64,000 nucleotides of DNA from Bacteroidales bacterium (GTDB lineage Bacteria > Bacteroidota > Bacteroidia > Bacteroidales > F082): assembly GCA_017616735.1 (NCBI GenBank), contig JAFZXP010000010.1, forward strand, positions 1 through 64,000. The letters run 5' to 3'. The position numbers and the translations under genes are program-made. A model generated the notes under the pieces. The model ran no database searches. It was given only the letters and a program-made list of their open reading frames with translations, and was not told the origin of the DNA. Positions 9,523 to 18,012 of this stretch are shown one piece after another (the stretch's first letter is position 1; each line of letters begins with the position of its first letter).

Positions 9523-10290
9523 ATGAAAGGTAAAAAACTGATTCTCATATTATTAGCTGTCATGCCAATGATGATGACGGCGCAGAAAGACATAAAGAGC
9601 GAGCGTATTTCCACTTTTATGTTTCAAGCGACTTATGCCTATCAGTTTCCAGGTAAAGACACCAAGGTGCTTTATGACAACAACAACAGCCTTGGCGGCA
9701 GCATTTTGTACAAAACCGAGAGCAACTGGGTTTTCAGCTTCAACGGCAACTTCATCTCCGGCAACAACGTGAACATCAGCCGCGAGGAGTTGTTCGGCGA
9801 CATTCTCGACAACAACGGCGAGATTATCACTGGCGACGGCATATACGGCAGCTATGCTTTGTTTGAGAGAGGCGCTCATTTCCAGGTGAAGGTGGGTAAG
9901 ATTATCCCGGTACTTTCGCCCAATCCCAACTGCGGCTTTTTCGTGCAAGGCGGTTTAGGTTATCTGTTCAACAGACTCAGAACAGAATTCGGCTCGTATG
10001 TCTCACCTCCGCCAGCCTTGGCTGGTGACTATCTTTACGGCTACGACCACATGCGCGGTGGCTTCGCATGGTCGGGCGAGATTGGTTATCTTTATCTGAG
10101 CAACACCAGAGTGCTCAACTTTTCAATTTCACTTGAATTTACACAAGCTTACACCAAGCCTTTGCGCGAGTGGGACTTCAATCTGATGCAGAAAGACACC
10201 AACTCCTACGTCGACCAGTACATCGGCATACGCGCCGCCATCTACATCCCGACTTACAAACGCAAACCGGCTGAATACTACTATTATTAA
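9523..10290 (+). CDS. Predicted outer-membrane beta-barrel protein
   Basis: A 255-residue protein with a clear signal peptide (MKGKKLILILLAVMPMMMTAQ, cleaved near residue 21) and alternating polar/aromatic strands such as WVFSFNGNFISG and HFQVKVGKIIPVL, as in a small barrel. The end is unusually rich in tyrosine (EYYYY). I cannot assign a named family; it resembles the generic Bacteroidota outer-membrane beta-barrel group. It sits 2 bases before waaA on the same strand, so the two are probably one transcript, which is suggestive of an envelope role but no more. Confidence 0.7.
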   Translation: MKGKKLILILLAVMPMMMTAQKDIKSERISTFMFQATYAYQFPGKDTKVLYDNNNSLGGSILYKTESNWVFSFNGNFISGNNVNISREELFGDILDNNGEIITGDGIYGSYALFERGAHFQVKVGKIIPVLSPNPNCGFFVQGGLGYLFNRLRTEFGSYVSPPPALAGDYLYGYDHMRGGFAWSGEIGYLYLSNTRVLNFSISLEFTQAYTKPLREWDFNLMQKDTNSYVDQYIGIRAAIYIPTYKRKPAEYYYY

Positions 10291-10292
10291 AA

Positions 10293-11513
10293 ATGCGACT
10301 ATTCTACACCTTTATCATCCGCTGTTATACAGCTCTGATTTTCTTAGCTAAGTTTTTCGGAAACAAAAAAGCCTGGGCATGGTGGCACGGGCGTGACAAT
10401 CAATGGGATAAACTGAAATCAGACGACCCCGACTCCGAATGGATTTGGATGCACGTGTCGTCGCTGGGCGAGTTTGAGCAAGGCCTGCCCATTATCGAAG
10501 CTTTGAAAGCCGATTATCCAAAATACAAGCTATTGCTCACTTTCTTCTCCCCTTCAGGCTACGAAATCAAGAAAGACTACCCGCTGGCCGACAAAATAGC
10601 TTACATGCCTATCGACACCATCAGCAACGCCGAGAAACTGGTTGGCAACTTCAACCTCAAAGCGGCATTCTTTGTTAAATATGAGTTCTGGTTCAACTAC
10701 ATAAAGGTATTGCACGACAAGCACATACCGCTCTACTACATTTCTGCAGCGCTGCGCAAGAAACAGTATTTCTTCAAGCCTTGGGGCAAATGGTTCAGAA
10801 ATCATTTCTACATGGTGGAGTATTTCTTCGCCCAGAACGAAGAGACTGAAGAACTTTTGAAAGGCATGGGCATCACCAACGTGACAGTGACGGGCGACAC
10901 ACGCTTCGACCGGGTGTACAGCATAGCCATGCAGGCTCAGCGTTATCCCGACATCGAGCAGTTTATCGGCAACAGAAAATGCATTATCGCCGGCAGCAGC
11001 TGGCCGTCAGACGAGCGACTGCTTTACCATTTCATCGACAACATGCGCGACGACTACTGTTTCATCATGGTGCCGCACGACATCTCCGACGAGCATGTGC
11101 ATCATATCGAGGCGCATCTCAACGACTACCAACTCTACACAAACTTCGACCCGAGCAACCAATGCAAGACATTGGTTATCAATAAAATCGGATTACTTTC
11201 AAAGATTTATCGCTACGCGCGTTTCGCTTACATCGGCGCAGGTTTCTACGACGGCATACACAACATCCAGGAAGCCATAGTGTTTGACGTTCCGGTGGTG
11301 TTCGGCCCGAAATACAAATCGTTTGAAGAGGCCGTCGACCTTGTCGGTCTGCGCGGCGCATTCGTCATCCATGATCAGAAAGAACTGGAAGCAATGTTCG
11401 ACCGTTTCATCAACGACGAGGACTTTTACAAAGAAGCGTCGAAGATTTGTCACGACTATGTGGCTGGCAAAATCGGCGCCACAAGCCGCATCATGAATTG
11501 TTTAAAAATCTAG
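10293..11513 (+). CDS. waaA: 3-deoxy-D-manno-octulosonic acid transferase
   Basis: GT30 enzyme that moves Kdo from CMP-Kdo onto lipid A precursor at the inner membrane. The 406-residue protein has an N-terminal hydrophobic anchor (FYTFIIRCYTALIFLAKFFG) and the GT30 sequence SSLGEFEQG at 56-64, with the catalytic Glu at 60. A FKPWGKWFR segment and a C-terminal GT-B half (VTGDTRFDRV, GFYDGIHNIQEAI, VVFGPKYKSFEEA) follow. Full length. Its end lies 4 bases from the convergent tadA stop. Confidence 0.95.
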   Translation: MRLFYTFIIRCYTALIFLAKFFGNKKAWAWWHGRDNQWDKLKSDDPDSEWIWMHVSSLGEFEQGLPIIEALKADYPKYKLLLTFFSPSGYEIKKDYPLADKIAYMPIDTISNAEKLVGNFNLKAAFFVKYEFWFNYIKVLHDKHIPLYYISAALRKKQYFFKPWGKWFRNHFYMVEYFFAQNEETEELLKGMGITNVTVTGDTRFDRVYSIAMQAQRYPDIEQFIGNRKCIIAGSSWPSDERLLYHFIDNMRDDYCFIMVPHDISDEHVHHIEAHLNDYQLYTNFDPSNQCKTLVINKIGLLSKIYRYARFAYIGAGFYDGIHNIQEAIVFDVPVVFGPKYKSFEEAVDLVGLRGAFVIHDQKELEAMFDRFINDEDFYKEASKICHDYVAGKIGATSRIMNCLKI

Positions 11514-11517
11514 AGAT

Positions 11518-11961
11518 TTATCTTTTTTTCTTGAAAAATTCGGTCAAGACCTCGAGGCATTCGTCTTTGAGAATGCCCGTTGTGACTTCGGTTTTCGGGT
11601 GAAGCAGGTTGCCGAAGCGTTGGAAACCGTTTTTCGGATCATCGCAAGCCCACACCACCTTTTTGATATGACAATGCTCCAAAGCGCCGGCGCACATCAC
11701 GCAGGGCTCAAGAGTAACATACAGAGTGCAGTCGTCGAGATACTTGGTTCCTAATGCGTTGCATGCGGCAGTGATCGCTAAAATTTCGGCATGAGCTGTC
11801 ACATCGGTAAGCAGCTCCACCTGATTGTGAGCCCGGGCGATAACTTTGTCGTTGACCACCACGACGGCGCCTACCGGCACCTCGTCGGCTTGGGCGGCGG
11901 CTTTGGCTTCAGCCAAAGCCTGCCGCATATAACTTTCGTCTGAAAATACCGTCAACATCAT
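11518..11961 (-). CDS. tadA: tRNA adenosine(34) deaminase
   Basis: Converts A34 to inosine in the tRNA wobble position. The 147-residue protein has the zinc deaminase core HAE at 57-59 (H57 ligand, E59 proton shuttle) and PCVMC with C87 and C90 as zinc ligands. The TadA-typical AGALEHCHIKKVVWACDDPKNG follows. The start could be either of two adjacent Met codons. It overlaps the upstream YwqK-type gene by 4 bases (ATGA) and is the last gene of a four-gene operon. Confidence 0.93.
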   Translation of the reverse strand: MMLTVFSDESYMRQALAEAKAAAQADEVPVGAVVVVNDKVIARAHNQVELLTDVTAHAEILAITAACNALGTKYLDDCTLYVTLEPCVMCAGALEHCHIKKVVWACDDPKNGFQRFGNLLHPKTEVTTGILKDECLEVLTEFFKKKR

Positions 11962-12392
11962 TTATACTCCTTTACATCGGTGATATTGCCGGCTTCGTCA
12001 TAATATTTCCATACGCCGTAAGGCTCACCGTTACGGTACATATTCTCAACATTGACTTTGCCGCTTCTGAAATAAATTTTGCCTTGGCCCTCGCGTTGTC
12101 CTTTCACAAATTTACCCACGCTCATCAGCTCGCCTGTGGGATAATATCCTTTGAAAACACCTTCGCGCTTGCCATCGACTATCTTGCCTTCAAGGCTCAG
12201 GATTCCGTTCTCGTGGAACCATTTCTCCTCAACGCAGGTAGAGTCTTTACCCACCACTTCGTAGTAATAAATCACCCAAGGTTTGCCGCTTTCGGCGTAA
12301 CGCACGGCCACCCTTTCGACATGCCTTACATCTCTGCTTTGACACGAAGCCAGCAGCAATGCCAGTCCAAGTATTACAAAAATCTTTTTCAT
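11958..12392 (-). CDS. YwqK/MORN-variant repeat lipoprotein
   Basis: A 144-residue protein with a short signal peptide and lipobox (LLLASC, Cys 17). The rest is about four copies of a 20-25 residue repeat of the form W-hENGILSLEGKIVDGKREGVFKGYY, the toxin-antitoxin YwqK/MORN-2-like pattern. Despite that database name, nothing here indicates a toxin-antitoxin function. Such lipoproteins are widespread in Bacteroidota and usually of unknown role. It overlaps pyrC and tadA by 4 bases each, so it is embedded in an operon. Confidence 0.8.
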   Translation of the reverse strand: MKKIFVILGLALLLASCQSRDVRHVERVAVRYAESGKPWVIYYYEVVGKDSTCVEEKWFHENGILSLEGKIVDGKREGVFKGYYPTGELMSVGKFVKGQREGQGKIYFRSGKVNVENMYRNGEPYGVWKYYDEAGNITDVKEYK

Positions 12393-13747
12393 CTGTCAAA
12401 TTCCAAAGCTTTGCTGTTAATCGAGTTCTCGACAATTCCGTCGTGATAAACCAAACAGCCGTTTACAAAGGTATGCGTCACCTGCGAGTGTGCCTGCATG
12501 CCGTCGTAAGGCGTCCAGCCGCATTTGTAAAGCATATCATCATTTTTAATGGTCTTGTTGTGATTCAAATCGACCAAAACCAGGTCGGCATAGTAACCTT
12601 CGCGAATAAAGCCACGGCCTTTGATTCTATATAGAGTAGCCGGATTATGGCACATCAGCCGGACAATCTGCGTCAACGATATCACACCTTGATGATAGAG
12701 GTTGAGCATGATGTCGAGGTTGTTTTGTATCGACGGGAAACCCGATTTTGACGTGAAATAGTCGTCGGTAAACTTCTCATGCCACAAGTGAGGCGCGTGG
12801 TCGGAACCTATGGTGTCGATATGTCCGTCGATGATGGCATGACGCAAAACGTCGCGGTCAGACGCCATCTTGATGGCCGGATTGCATTTTATCGCGAAAC
12901 TTTTTGTTTCGTAGTCTTTGTCGCAAAACGTAAGGTAATGCGGGCATGTTTCGGCTGTTATCTTCTTGTCGGCAAGCTGAATGTCGTTACGGAACAACGT
13001 GAGCTCCGATTTGGTCGATATGTGCATCACGTGCAGTCTGGCTCCGAATTTGGCCGCCATATCCACTGCCTTGGCCGTCGATTTATAACAGGCCTCCGTC
13101 GTGCGGACGAAAGGATGAACGCCCGCGTCAGGCACCACCTCTCCTTTCGACGCCAAATCTTTGCAGCACACAGTGTTGGCATGTATTATCTGTTCGTCCT
13201 CGCAGTGTGCTGCAATCAGGCACGGAGCCTCATTAAACAAGCGCACCAACGCATCGTTCTCGCTCACCAACATATTGCCCGTGCTTGAACCCATGAACAG
13301 CTTCACGCCACACACCTTCTTCGGATCAAGACGTTTTATCTCGTCGATATTGTCGTTGGTGGCGCCCAAATAGAACGAGTAGTTGGCCAGCGACTTCTCG
13401 GCCGCAAGGTCAAACTTCTGACGCAGCAGGTCAATGGTCGTGGTCTGCGGAACAGTGTTGGGCATGTCCATAAACGACGTGACACCTCCTGCCACCGCTG
13501 CGCGGCTCTCAGTAAAGATATCGGCTTTCTGGGTCAATCCCGGCTCACGGAAATGCACGTGTTCGTCTATGATGCCCGGAATCAAATACAGGCCTTCTGC
13601 ATCAATTACATCATAATTTGTAGAGACGCACGGCCGTGCGTCTTTACCTGGCAATATTTTTGCGATTTTGCCGTCAGAAATGACAACACTTGCCAACGTA
13701 GTATCGCCTTCGTTGACAAGTGTCGCGTTTTTAATAATGTAGTTCAT
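12389..13747 (-). CDS. pyrC: Dihydroorotase, class I
   Basis: Cyclises N-carbamoyl-aspartate to dihydroorotate in pyrimidine synthesis. The 452-residue amidohydrolase has the metal motif DEHVHFREPG at 61-70 (H63, H65), HCEDE and HVMHIS segments, and TIGSDHAPH near 310-320. Residues 34-43 (GKDARPCVST) are encoded by a palindromic repeat at 13620-13647, inside a surface-type loop of the N-terminal beta-sandwich between conserved segments. The frame is kept and the active site is intact. The start overlaps the dpm1 stop by one base and the stop overlaps the next gene by 4 bases. Confidence 0.94.
   Translation of the reverse strand: MNYIIKNATLVNEGDTTLASVVISDGKIAKILPGKDARPCVSTNYDVIDAEGLYLIPGIIDEHVHFREPGLTQKADIFTESRAAVAGGVTSFMDMPNTVPQTTTIDLLRQKFDLAAEKSLANYSFYLGATNDNIDEIKRLDPKKVCGVKLFMGSSTGNMLVSENDALVRLFNEAPCLIAAHCEDEQIIHANTVCCKDLASKGEVVPDAGVHPFVRTTEACYKSTAKAVDMAAKFGARLHVMHISTKSELTLFRNDIQLADKKITAETCPHYLTFCDKDYETKSFAIKCNPAIKMASDRDVLRHAIIDGHIDTIGSDHAPHLWHEKFTDDYFTSKSGFPSIQNNLDIMLNLYHQGVISLTQIVRLMCHNPATLYRIKGRGFIREGYYADLVLVDLNHNKTIKNDDMLYKCGWTPYDGMQAHSQVTHTFVNGCLVYHDGIVENSINSKALEFDR
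13620..13647. repeat. 28-base palindrome in frame inside pyrC
   Basis: Outer arms GTAGAGACG and CGTCTTTAC enclose a self-complementary core (CACGGCCGTG); only one outer pair departs from perfect symmetry. It adds about ten codons to pyrC without breaking the frame. Same length and arms as the copy in queA. Confidence 0.9.
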
Positions 13748-14484
13748 TATTTCTTTCTTGGTTTGATTTTACCCCACATACCTCTCCATCTCAAATTGAT
13801 TACGCCGAAGATAGCCTCACGGAAGATACCGCCCGACATTTTCGATGTGCCTTCGCGGCGGTCGGTGAAGATGATTGACACCTCCTCGATGTTGAAGCCT
13901 AGCTTCCAGGCGGTGTATTTCATCTCAATTTGGAAGGCATAACCTATGAATTTGATTCTGTCGAAATCGATGGTTTCAAGCACCTTGCGGGTGTAACACA
14001 CGAATCCGGCGGTGGTGTCGCGCACCTTCATGCCTGTCATAAAGCGCACATAGGCAGAGGCATAGTACGACATCAGCACACGGCCCATCGGCCAGTTGAC
14101 CACGTTGACGCCGCATTTGTAACGCGATCCGATGGCCAGATCGGCGCCACCAGCACATGCGTCGTGCAAACGGACAAGGTCGTCGGGATTATGCGAAAAG
14201 TCAGCATCCATCTCCGTAACATACTGATAATCACGCTCCAATGCCCACTTAAAACCATGGATATATGCTGTACCAAGGCCCAGCTTGCCCTTGCGTTCTT
14301 CAATGAAAAGCCTGTCGGGGAACTCCTGCATAAGGCGCTTCACTATATCGGCAGTGCCGTCCGGACTGTTATCCTCGACGACCAAAATATCAAAGGCCAT
14401 CGGGAGATTAAATACGTAACGGATTATCTTCTCAATATTCTCCTTCTCGTTATATGTCGGTATGATAACTAAATTTTCTGACAT
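13747..14484 (-). CDS. Polyprenol-phosphate mannosyltransferase (DPM1-like GT2)
   Basis: Family 2 glycosyltransferase of 245 residues, like dolichyl/polyprenyl-phosphate mannose synthase, which makes a lipid-linked mannose donor at the membrane. The nucleotide site VVEDNSPDGTAD (35-46), the metal DAD at 93-95 followed by FSHNPDDL, and the DTTAGFVCYTRKVLE and FTDRREGTSKMSGGI segments match the DPM1 group. There is no C-terminal membrane domain, as in the soluble form. It is the first gene of the operon with pyrC, YwqK lipoprotein and tadA. Sugar specificity is inferred from family only. Confidence 0.87.
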   Translation of the reverse strand: MSENLVIIPTYNEKENIEKIIRYVFNLPMAFDILVVEDNSPDGTADIVKRLMQEFPDRLFIEERKGKLGLGTAYIHGFKWALERDYQYVTEMDADFSHNPDDLVRLHDACAGGADLAIGSRYKCGVNVVNWPMGRVLMSYYASAYVRFMTGMKVRDTTAGFVCYTRKVLETIDFDRIKFIGYAFQIEMKYTAWKLGFNIEEVSIIFTDRREGTSKMSGGIFREAIFGVINLRWRGMWGKIKPRKK

Positions 14485-14501
14485 AATATTCTAAAAATCA
14501 A

Positions 14502-15689
14502 TTAGTTTAATTCGTATTCGTTAGTGTTTCTCATTCCTGACTTACCCAACCATGTGGTCAAGTCGCCTTTCACCTTCAAAAGACTGTGCCAGTTCTCAGG
14601 ATGGTCTTTGAGGTTGATGTCGCGGATACCCGAAGCGGCGTTGCTAGGCAGATAAATGATCATGCATTTGTTGATATCGTTCTCTTCGGGATTATCAGCC
14701 AAAATGAGATTTGTTTTATTCTCGTTATGAGTGAATTCCGGGCCCCATGAAATCTGCGAGTCGTTGGTTATCGTGCCCGATGCGAGATTGGCCGAACCCA
14801 CGATATAGCCGCGAACCCACTGGGCTGTATCGCCCTGATGCAGGATACCGGCGGCAATGTTGTATGGATTGTCGGCTGTTCCGTCACCTTCAGGAGCGAT
14901 TGGCGTTGATTCGCAAGGCTCGTCTGTCATGACCACCTCACGCAAGGTTCTTATCGTAAACTGCCATGCGTTATTGCCGCTGTAATAAGTGAGTATACCG
15001 ACAATGGAACCCTGGCCCTGTGGCAACTGCTGTTTGGCGAAAGCGGCGTAATTGCTGGTTCTGACAATCACACTGTTATCGACCGGATTGCAGTTGTCAT
15101 CATATTGGTTAAGATTGAACTGACCGTACGCATCGTCAGTTGCCCAAGTGCTGTCGCGCACATCGGCTGGGAACTCCACATGGTCAAAACGTACCAGACG
15201 ACCAATATGGCTGCTGTTGATCTCGGCGGTGCTGATTGACAATGGCTCAATATCTTTGTTGTTTTCCAAAATCGTGACATGCTTAGGTTCAAGATCCTGA
15301 ATCTGTGGGGTGCCGCTGTACTCCGACAAGGTGGCGCCTTTCAGATAGACACGGACTGAGTCGCCGATACGAAGGCCGCTGGTGCTCTTCATATAAAGCT
15401 CAATGGCTTTGTCGCCGTCCTGGATGAACGCAGCCTTGTAGAGGTTGCCCGAAGTCTCATCGCAAGTGACGATACCGTATACCGAAGCGTCGTCGGTAAA
15501 CGTGTGAGTACCCTCAACCTGCCACATATATAACAAGGTGTCGATGGTATATTCATCACCAATAGGCAGATTGAAATCAACACCCGGAACAGGATAGTTG
15601 TTCTCTTTGGCGTGTTTGTCCATGCATGATGTCAGAGCCATCATTGCCATGAGAACCAATATACCGTATTTTCTTATTGACTTTAACAT
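14502..15689 (-). CDS. DUF5689/DUF6359 lipoprotein
   Basis: 395 residues: lipobox (MMALTSC, Cys 22), then a DUF5689 OB-like domain (about 40-255, with VYGIVTCDETSGNLYKA and VRTSNYAAFAKQQLPQG). A C-terminal DUF6359-like OB domain (about 275-385, with VRGYIVGSANL and NLILADNPEENDINKC) follows. OB-type domains of this sort are found with secreted nucleases, so a nucleic-acid or phosphoester ligand is plausible but inferred. It lies 27 bases after the 759-residue DUF5689 gene, in the same direction as the TonB receptor, and is the last gene of that three-gene unit. Confidence 0.82.
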   Translation of the reverse strand: MLKSIRKYGILVLMAMMALTSCMDKHAKENNYPVPGVDFNLPIGDEYTIDTLLYMWQVEGTHTFTDDASVYGIVTCDETSGNLYKAAFIQDGDKAIELYMKSTSGLRIGDSVRVYLKGATLSEYSGTPQIQDLEPKHVTILENNKDIEPLSISTAEINSSHIGRLVRFDHVEFPADVRDSTWATDDAYGQFNLNQYDDNCNPVDNSVIVRTSNYAAFAKQQLPQGQGSIVGILTYYSGNNAWQFTIRTLREVVMTDEPCESTPIAPEGDGTADNPYNIAAGILHQGDTAQWVRGYIVGSANLASGTITNDSQISWGPEFTHNENKTNLILADNPEENDINKCMIIYLPSNAASGIRDINLKDHPENWHSLLKVKGDLTTWLGKSGMRNTNEYELN

Positions 15690-15716
15690 ATCTCTAGTAT
15701 TTTAATTATCAATAAT

Positions 15717-17996
15717 TTATTCACTTACTATAACATTTTTAATCTCCCATGTGGCAGCATTTGAATCGGTACTCACATACTTGAATGCCACATAAACATT
15801 ACCACCGACAAACTGGCTTAAATCGATATCACTTGCAGTGACAAAGCTGAAGTTCGATCCATATTCTGTCAGTGCTACTTGAGTCCACTGTGTAGTGGCG
15901 ACGTCGCCGGTATAATTTGATGTCAGCCACAGCGTCATCTCTTCAGTCGGATTTGTCTCGTATTTGCAGCAATGGTCAAACGAAAGCTTAGCGCTGCCAA
16001 CTCCGCTCAAATCAATAGCCGGTGAAATCAGCCAGCTTTCAGCAGCAACGGCATGTTGATAATAGCCGCTACCTTTCATGCAATGATACTGTGAGCTATA
16101 AGCCCAGACATAGCTTAACGTTCCGATATTCACATCCACGATTTGGAAATCGCCCTGGCTTGACTGGAACGTTTCGCTGAATATTGTTGTTGGAGTAGGA
16201 GGTGTATCACCACCTTCTTCAATGCTGATGCTCTTAATCTCTATTGTGCGTGACCCCGATGTTGTTGAAGTGAACTTGACAGCGAATGTCACTGTCTGTC
16301 CGATGAATTCGTCAAGGTTGATCTCAACATCTTCGAAATCTTCCCAACCGCCGTTGGTATTAGGCAGTGTGGCTGACAGTTGAGTCCATGTCGCATTTCC
16401 CGGATCATCACCATAAACATAATCTGATGAAATCTGAATTGTCACGTCATCTGCAGAAGGAGCATTATATTTTGCGATATAATTCACAACGGCTTTGGCA
16501 TGTTCAACACCGGTAACAGCAACCGGTGAAGAAATCAGCCAGTCCTCATTCTCATAATTGGTTCCACTGACATAACCGGTCATTTTAGCGGTCGAATATG
16601 CAATCTCCCAAACTTGGCTGCCAAGAACACTCTTAGTTGTATAAGTGCCGAACGACGATGAGAAATCCTGTGTGTAAGGCATCTGCTGGAGGTCTCCTCC
16701 ACCACCGCCTCCGCCGCCACCGGCTTCGCCTTCATCAATGGCTATGCTCTTGACTTCGATAGTGCGTGACTGTGTGTCTGACGAGATGAATTTTACAGCC
16801 AATGTCACGGTCTGACCGATGAACTGGTCAAGACTTATCTCCACATCCTGGAAATCGTTCCATCCGCCTGTGTTAGGGAAGGTTGTCAAAAGCTCTGTCC
16901 AGTTGTAATCGCCAGGATTCTCACCAAACTCATAGTCTGATGAAATCTGGATGGTGACATCGTTGTCAGGTCCTGAGTACTGGGCCACATAGTTGACAAC
17001 AGCCTTGGCGTGCTCCACATCGAATATCTCGACAGGTGACGAAATCAGCCAGTCTTCGTTGGCGTAGAATTCGCCGGCCTTACCGGTCATCTTGGCTGTT
17101 GAGTAATCAATCACCCAAGTCTGGTCGCCCAAAACATTGTATGTGGTGTATGTTCCGAACGATGAAGTGAAGTTCTGAACGTAAGGCATCTGCTGTACTT
17201 CGCCGCCTTCGCCGCATCTGGCCTCGGTAAGCTGTACATCTTCTCTTGGATTGCGCAGCAACAGCTGCCATGTGCTGCCGTAAACCGACACAACGCTTGT
17301 GAGTGTGCCTCTGCCTTCAGGAAGCGGATCTGAAGCGAAGCTGGCATAGTTGCTTGTGCGCACTATCACCGACGAACCCGAGCACGACACCAGATTTCTG
17401 TTGGTTGTGGCATTGGCATCGGCATAAGTCAAGCCTTCATACGACTCAAATTGAACATCACTGAGCTTGACAAGGTCGCACAGATGCTTGCCGGCGGTGA
17501 TGCTGTCGATTGTGGTGACTATCGGCTGTACCTTGTCGGTGCAGTTTCTCTGGTATATAACGATCAGCTTGTTCACATCGTGCTCCTGCACCTGAATCTG
17601 CGGCAGGTTGTTGTACGACGAAATGATTGAGCCGTAAAGCTTGTAGCCGACGTAATCGCCTTGGCGCACATTGAACTCATCGCTGCCGCCGTCGCTTGCG
17701 CCCTTTCTGTAGACCGCGACGCATTTGCCGTCTTCGCCTCTGAGATAGAATGTACGGTAGATATTACCGCTGGTTTCGTCACCAATGACATAGCCTTTGA
17801 CAACAGCGTTCTGGGCGTTGCTGTCGAATATCGTGTCAAACTGATAGGAATTCAACTTGTTGAGTGAATCAAGAATTCGCCCGACCGACCACTCATTGTC
17901 TGTAGGGAAAACATTAATGTTAGGTTTGTCCATGTCTTTCTTGCAAGAAATGAACACCATTGTAATACCTATTAATAATATAGCTAGTTTTTTCAT
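15717..17996 (-). CDS. DUF5689 lipoprotein with three choice-of-anchor J-like domains
   Basis: A 759-residue lipoprotein (lipobox MVFISC). Residues about 40-260 form a DUF5689 domain related to the one in the next gene. Two near-duplicate jelly-roll domains follow (about 270-430 and 442-600; both hold a QQMPY-QDFSSSFGTYTT start, an EDWLISSPV core and a TIEVKSIAI-like end), joined by a nine-glycine linker. A third, more divergent copy runs from about 605 to the end (AESWLISPAIDLSG). The choice-of-anchor J name fits these domains. No type IX tail is present. Seventeen bases from the TonB receptor gene; likely its surface-exposed partner. Confidence 0.82.
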   Translation of the reverse strand: MKKLAILLIGITMVFISCKKDMDKPNINVFPTDNEWSVGRILDSLNKLNSYQFDTIFDSNAQNAVVKGYVIGDETSGNIYRTFYLRGEDGKCVAVYRKGASDGGSDEFNVRQGDYVGYKLYGSIISSYNNLPQIQVQEHDVNKLIVIYQRNCTDKVQPIVTTIDSITAGKHLCDLVKLSDVQFESYEGLTYADANATTNRNLVSCSGSSVIVRTSNYASFASDPLPEGRGTLTSVVSVYGSTWQLLLRNPREDVQLTEARCGEGGEVQQMPYVQNFTSSFGTYTTYNVLGDQTWVIDYSTAKMTGKAGEFYANEDWLISSPVEIFDVEHAKAVVNYVAQYSGPDNDVTIQISSDYEFGENPGDYNWTELLTTFPNTGGWNDFQDVEISLDQFIGQTVTLAVKFISSDTQSRTIEVKSIAIDEGEAGGGGGGGGGDLQQMPYTQDFSSSFGTYTTKSVLGSQVWEIAYSTAKMTGYVSGTNYENEDWLISSPVAVTGVEHAKAVVNYIAKYNAPSADDVTIQISSDYVYGDDPGNATWTQLSATLPNTNGGWEDFEDVEINLDEFIGQTVTFAVKFTSTTSGSRTIEIKSISIEEGGDTPPTPTTIFSETFQSSQGDFQIVDVNIGTLSYVWAYSSQYHCMKGSGYYQHAVAAESWLISPAIDLSGVGSAKLSFDHCCKYETNPTEEMTLWLTSNYTGDVATTQWTQVALTEYGSNFSFVTASDIDLSQFVGGNVYVAFKYVSTDSNAATWEIKNVIVSE

Positions 17997-18012
17997 GATA
18001 TTTCCCTTTCTT

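Noticed and set aside
11958..12392. Toxin-antitoxin gene (from the YwqK family name)
   Set aside because: It is a single lipoprotein inside a biosynthetic operon with no partner; the name is historical.
12359..13942. Plus-strand open frames across the pyrC-dpm1 region
   Set aside because: Shadows of a four-gene minus-strand operon with overlapping starts and stops.
16681..16740. Poly-glycine tract as a phase-variable slippage site
   Set aside because: The nine glycine codons are mixed (GGA, GGC, GGT), so simple slippage is unlikely.
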